In this document: piece by piece, positions 58,926-64,000 of the stretch
How the letters are laid out: each line of letters begins with the position of its first letter
Numbering within the stretch: position 1 is the stretch's first letter
DNA from: Datisca glomerata
Taxonomy: Eukaryota; Streptophyta; Magnoliopsida; Cucurbitales; Datiscaceae
Length of the DNA stretch: 64,000 nucleotides
Assembly: GCA_003255025.1 (NCBI GenBank)
Contig: QANY01002227.1
Location: forward strand, 421,501-485,500
Direction: 5' to 3'
Program-made: the position numbers and the translations under genes
Notes under the pieces: model-generated
Databases searched by the model: none
What the model saw: only the letters and a program-made list of their open reading frames with translations
What the model was told of the DNA's origin: nothing

Positions 58926-61190
58926 CTACTGGGAGTGGGGATTCTGAGTCGAGAAGAAGGCTTAGACACCTTCCTCTGAGACCCAGATCATCCATCAAGT
59001 TTTGAAGCTATTATTTAATGTAACATGGAAAGTAGTGACCGACCCTGGTATTTTTAATGGGTCTCGGAAATATATGTACAGACTACTGAGTACGTAGAGT
59101 TAGCTTCAGAAGAAGAACTAAGGAATGGAACTCGGAACTCGGAACTCGGAATCGATACACGAAAGACCAAGGTACACAGGTACACACTACACTGCTGGTC
59201 TTTTCCCCCCTTCATTATGTGCTTTCCGGATAAGCTGATAAGAAAGCAATTTATTTAGGAAATAAGAATAGCTTTAGTCTTGTAAAGCTTATGAAGAAAT
59301 TGTTAGTTGTACCATTCTTCTCTGGCATCTAGGAACGAACGCTGGTCTAATAAAAGTTGATGGGTAATAAAAGTTATTGTACCGCTGTTGGTTTGTATCT
59401 GAAGATTACTATCCAACGTGGTTGTCATTTATCAAATTAAGTTAGATAGCAAAGCTGGAATTGGTATTAGCAAAGGCTTGCATTTATTGTCTTAAGCTTT
59501 ATATAATCTTTTGGCATATGACCAATGCATTCTTTTACAAAACACATGATACAAGAGAATGAATATAGAGTTATTTCAAAATTTGGATTGGATTTTATGA
59601 GATCTCTCCCTTTCAAAATCAGATGGTGAGTTTCTTCTCATTCGACTCAAGTTTATTCTCAAGCAAAACAGTTCTTTCTTTTAAATTCTATAAAATCTTC
59701 AACTACTCTTTACTCCAATTCTCTACTAACTACTAAGATAGCACAAGCTTTTATTGATTATTTTCATTTGTTTAGTTTGGTTTTTTTAGTTCTTTATGTT
59801 AACTCTAGATTTCATAGAGACTATTTTGATGTTAACTCTAGACATTTTTATGTTAACAATTTTTGTGTACTAAAATTTATATTCAAGTTGTAGAAAATTA
59901 TACAATATTGATGTACACATAAATGTACACATTCATACGGTCTCGATCTCGATCTTGATTTGAAAAATGCTCATTGGACGTGTAAAGCATGGTGGGTTAT
60001 ATTGTCAAAAGTTTTCTTGGCAAAAGATCAGAGAAAATTTGCCACGAGTGGTCCTTCATTCCCCGTTGTAAGATCCCCAACACATTTTTTGACTCCTATA
60101 AAGAGGATATTTGTTTTGAAGACAACAATTGAAAACGAAATTTTTATACGTCGTGGGAAGAAGTCTTCATCATATTGTGAGAGAAAAATTGTATATCTAA
60201 ATTTTGAGAGTTTCAGTTGTAATCTCTTAACTTATAAAAGAGAGGTGAGAGGTGTGACCCTTAGAAGTTATAAGTGAAATACACGATTGATACGTGTGAA
60301 ATTAGTAAGTTGTAAATGTTTGAATATGAAAGTAGGCAAGGAGTGCGAAATCACGTAAGTCACACGACTCACACCCGTGCCAAAACAATCTAATACTTTA
60401 TTCAATATATCAATTATGACATAATGATATGGGCACTGTCTCAGAGAGAGACTCGTTGAAATAGACATGTATGTGGAGATAGACTTACACTGGATAAAAA
60501 GACTATGAAGTTGAAGCTTCACTGTTCCCCGAGACTTGCATTGGGCCTTCCATGCTCAACTTGGGTGGGGGGTGAAGAAAGCCTCCTTCCAAGGGGCTTG
60601 AGTCATCACTGAGATACTATTTTGGACGAGCTAGAATTCTGACTTTGTATCATGATTTACAAATTAAAAAATAAAAAATAATCTTAGATAGACAATTTTT
60701 TAGGGGTATATCAATAAAAATCTCTAAAGAAAAAAACCGTATTTAAAGTAGCAATCTAACAAATTCGAACGTCTTGACTTTTTGTAATGTAGACATCCAA
60801 TATGGTGAAATGACATGTTAACATTTTGTCTTCTTTATAAGAGAAGGAGGAATTGCAGGAATCGAATGATGAAGCACATGAAAAATAAACGCTCACTTTA
60901 ATATTGAGATTATGTCATTACTGAAGATTGATTCAGCATCAGATCACACTTATATTATCTTATACAAAATAATTTAACGATAGATCAATCTACTGTCAGT
61001 ATAGAAAAAAATCCTAAAACTCGTGACGACGTGGACTTCTATATGTATCATTTGTCACGTTGATTTGGGTTATAAACACCAACGTTAATTAGTAAAGACG
61101 GCAACCGACCAATAAGCATTACTGCATTAGTTCTGCAATTAAAACATTTGGAATCAAAAGTCTTTGATTGCTTGAAATTGACGGAGGGCG
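58926..61190. other. 3' UTR and intergenic DNA
   Basis: 58926 to about 59350 is the probable myotubularin 3' UTR, with short repeats of GGAACTCGGAACTCGGAA near 59129-59146. 59940-60280 has a TATA-like CTATAAAGAGGATAT and a 105-codon frame. It could be a decayed LTR, but no second copy or duplication is visible. 60525-60620 is a GC-richer patch of unknown origin. No gene is supported. Confidence 0.45.
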
Positions 61191-62837
61191 ATGAGCCAAC
61201 ATAAAGACGGGAAGGAGACTTTGGTGGAAGCGGCACTACGAGTCCTCGACACGCCCGACCCATTTGAGAAGGCCCGCCTTGGCGACGCTGTTGCTTCTCA
61301 ATGGCTAAATGGCACCATTGCTCGCCCCTACCACCCCTCTCTTGATCTTACTGTCCCAGATCGACCCGCCAGGCTCACTAATGTAAGCCTAGGCTCCTAA
61401 TTTATGCCAATGCGATAATTCGATACCAACTTGATATAATGCTTTTCAACTGTTTGATGAAACGACTCAATGAGTATGAGAGGATGAAATGATGTAGGTG
61501 AAGCTGGTTTCGCCTAGTCTCATGCCAAAGCTGGGTAAGGCAGGTAGCTTGCAGAGTAGGCAGGCCATTGTTCATAGCCTCGCGCACACGGAAAGTTGGG
61601 CCATCGACTTGTCTTGGGTACTTCCACTTCCCTCTTTACCTTATCTCCAATTGTGTTCAATTATGTTCATTTACATGCCTCTTACTTCTTTACGTTTCTT
61701 TGTTCGGGTAGTACAGAGTTCATAACAAATTTAAGCTCTTGAGTACGCTTATTCTTTGTTTGTTTTCCTGGAATTGTATTTACATGCTAAATGATTTGAA
61801 TTTCGGTTACTTTATCGACCTGACATTAGGAGGCCGGACGTAATGTTGAATATTGTTGCATTTTGATTCTGAATAAAACCATCAGTTGATAACCTCTTCT
61901 CTAAAATTTGATGATAAGCATGATCTAATGGAGTGGACTGTAATCTGTATTCTAGCCTAATTTATTCATCAGGCCACATTTCTAATCAAATATTGGTCAT
62001 CGTGCATAAGCTCTAAATTATGAGTTAGAGTATTGATCACTCTTCCTCGATTGTCCCTACATTAATTGTTTCATATGATCATGATGGTTGTAGGATATAA
62101 TTGCTCGCTTTGGTAAACAAGAAGCACTGCCTAGAGAATTCTTCACTGATTTCGTGAAGGTAGCTCAGGATGAAGGACGACATTTCACTCTCCTGGCTGC
62201 TCGCCTCGAGGAACTGGGTTCTTTGTATGGAGCATTGCCCGCTCATGATGGCCTTTGGGACTCCGCTACAGCTACTTCCAAAGATTTACTAGCGCGCTTG
62301 GCAGTTGAGCATTGCGTCCATGAGGTGTGCTGGATAAATTATGTTTTCTTCATTCTTACTAGATGATAGATTTTTTCTCCTGTCTGTCAATATTTCTAAA
62401 TGGTGTTAAATTTAATCTGTTTCTCTTTCCTGATTAATTATATGACTAATATATAGGCCAGAGGGCTCGATGTGCTCCCGACAACAATCTCTCGCTTTCG
62501 CAATGGAGGGGATGGTAAAACAGCTGAGTTATTGGAAAGAGTGGTTTATCCAGAGGAGATCACCCATTGTGCTGCTGGAGTTAAGTGGTTCAAATATCTT
62601 TGCCTGAGGTCTAGAACTCAAGCAATGGAAAAAGATGACAGCTTGTTGTCCCAAAGCGAGGAAGGAGAAATTGAAACAAAAATGGAGGATAGTGAAGAAG
62701 TAATTAAGAGATTTCATGCCATTGTGAGGACACATTTCCGGGGGCCGTTGAAGCCACCTTTCAATGAAGAGGCTAGAAAAGCTGCTGGCTTTGGTCCTCA
62801 ATGGTATGAACCACTTGCTATCAAAGAAGCCACCTAA
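61191..62837 (+). CDS. DUF455 family protein, ferritin-like diiron fold
   Basis: Four coding exons: 61191-61382, 61498-61617, 62094-62324, 62457-62837, giving 307 residues. DUF455 proteins occur in bacteria and plants and belong to the ferritin-like superfamily; their reaction is not established. Putative metal-ligand helices are visible: AHTESWAIDL (about 94-103), AQDEGRHF (about 125-132), VEHCVHEARGLD (about 172-183) and YPEEITHC (about 209-216). These supply the paired E...ExxH pattern of four-helix diiron proteins. The C-terminus ends with FRGPLKPPFN and ARKAAGF, also typical of the family. The N-terminal 60 residues hold LDTPDPFEKARLGD, close to the bacterial start, so no transit peptide is obvious. 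Intact, with all introns GT-AG. Confidence 0.9.
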
Positions 62838-63923
62838 GAACATAACTAAGGCACCTTCCTTCCCGCTAGAAAATATTAGGTACTCTTGCAAAAATACTGA
62901 GTTTTCAGTACTCCTCCACATCATATGATGTCGTTATCGTGTGTAATTTTGTCATAATCTTAAGAGTTCATTTGTTCTCTCTTTAAAATATAAAATATTT
63001 GATTTTAAGACACGTGACAATTGATTATCAGAAGGAATTATGAGTTTTTTATAGTCTAAGAATACTATGGATTGTTTCATCCTCCTACCCAAAGAAAAAA
63101 ATTGCCAAAAGAGAGCTTTTTCCTCTAAAGAAAAATGTAATGAAACAGTACTCCAAGAATTGGTCCTGCTGTATGTTTACCGTTACTCATCATGTTCATT
63201 GAATTTCCAAATTGGTCCTTGTAAGTTTACTTTATGCATTTCGATTCTTCAAACGATTTGATAATTCCGATTTCAATCCCTCCCTTAGACACTCTTAACT
63301 CAATTAAAAGGGAAATGTCCTTGTTGCTGACTTAGACTTAAAAACAACCAAGAATACCACTCGTGAGCCACAAATACCAGAATTTCTTCCAATTACAGAA
63401 GACTGAACGCAAAGTGTAATTTTGCTGAATGGAATGAATCAAGAAATGTATATAAGCAAAACAAAGGAATGAAAGAGCAAAAGATTAATTGATGAGATAA
63501 AACACAGCACGTTGATGATACTTGGTTCCAATTCTAAAACATCTCATATTATTATGAATAAAAAACAGAGTTTTGGTTACAGGGATGCAATTGTTTGCTT
63601 GTGTACATCATTGTTCTCCTCAAGGAAGATAAGTCAAGAACATTATTTATTCACTGATGGAAGTAACAAAATCTCGAGCCTCAAAACCAAGCAAAACTTT
63701 GCTCCGATTACATCTCAATGTCTTGACTCCTAAGCTAAGTCTCATTCCGTGAAACAACAAACAGTTCTCAATTCGATATGGCACAAAGAATTAGATGTTC
63801 AGACAATGTGTATCATCCCAGGAATGAAGGTAATGAATGGGATGCCTTGAAATAGTCAACTACCATGGATGTTGTCTTCGAAAACCCAGCAAGCAGTCCA
63901 AGGGGTTTCCCCTCATGTTTTGG
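62838..63923. other. Intergenic between converging 3' ends
   Basis: Contains the 3' UTR of the DUF455 gene and probably that of a minus-strand gene entering from the right. The small open frames at 63067-63261 and 63512-63733 have no recognisable features. Confidence 0.5.
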
Positions 63924-63982
63924 TTATAGAAGGAGTCTCTGAATATTGCTGAAGTTTGACCGCAAAGCGGTGAGGAAAGCAC
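63924..63982 (-). CDS. Probable last coding exon of a gene running off the window
   Basis: On the minus strand a good acceptor (TTCTATTTGCAG) is followed by a short open stretch. In one frame it reads AFLTALRSNFSNIQRLLL and then TAA at 63924-63926. The other frames are TGCTTT... (CFPHRFAVKLQQ, stop at about 63932-63934) and GTGCTT.... Without the rest of the gene the frame is a guess and the product is unknown. Confidence 0.35.
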
Positions 63983-64000
63983 CTGCAAATAGAACACAGA

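Noticed and set aside
59960..60277. 105-codon open frame near a TATA-like site
   Set aside because: No recognisable domain. It may be part of a decayed LTR, but there is no paired LTR or target duplication to support an element call.

Overview
This window is nuclear DNA from a flowering plant, most likely a eudicot. It is AT-rich and its genes are broken by many GT-AG introns with T-rich sequence. The proteins are plant types: a mannan synthase, a plant myotubularin, a DUF668/PSI-type protein and a plant RPA43. The repeats are also plant types: a CACTA transposon, a TRIM retroelement, a hAT-like MITE and large minisatellite arrays. I cannot name the species.

Layout. 1-3.5 kb is a retroelement-like block made of four different tandem arrays (periods 142, 55, 40 and 43 bp). 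3.9-7.6 kb holds an intronless methyltransferase gene (minus strand), an orphan second copy of its promoter, and a GC-richer insert with a tRNA-like element that looks organellar. 8.1-11.6 kb is a nine-exon CSLA mannan synthase (minus). 15.1-18.5 kb is a decayed CACTA transposon. 20.75-22.76 kb is the Pol I subunit RPA43 (plus), facing a seven-exon DEAD-box-like protein at 24.2-28.4 kb (minus) whose catalytic motifs appear lost. 30.2-33.2 kb is a seven-exon AAAP amino-acid/GABA-type transporter (plus). 35.8-36.1 kb is a small MITE. 39.2-41.1 kb is an intronless DUF3475/DUF668 gene with a leader intron. 42.1-48.0 kb is a minus-strand pseudogene or non-coding locus with duplicated segments. 48.9-58.9 kb is a 19-exon myotubularin 3-phosphatase (plus) carrying a complete TRIM element in an intron. 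61.2-62.8 kb is a four-exon DUF455 ferritin-like gene (plus). The right edge probably clips the last exon of a minus-strand gene.

The genes do not form a pathway or operon; they are independent housekeeping and developmental genes. I assembled gene models by hand from splice sites and reading-frame continuity. Every multi-exon model closes in frame: 519, 233, 544, 460, 854 and 307 residues.

The points most worth checking are the helicase-fold protein with degraded motifs I, II and VI, the methyltransferase promoter duplication with templated filler DNA, the tRNA-like element in the organelle-like insert, the intact TRIM, and the four-array block. I see no convincing undescribed multi-gene system.
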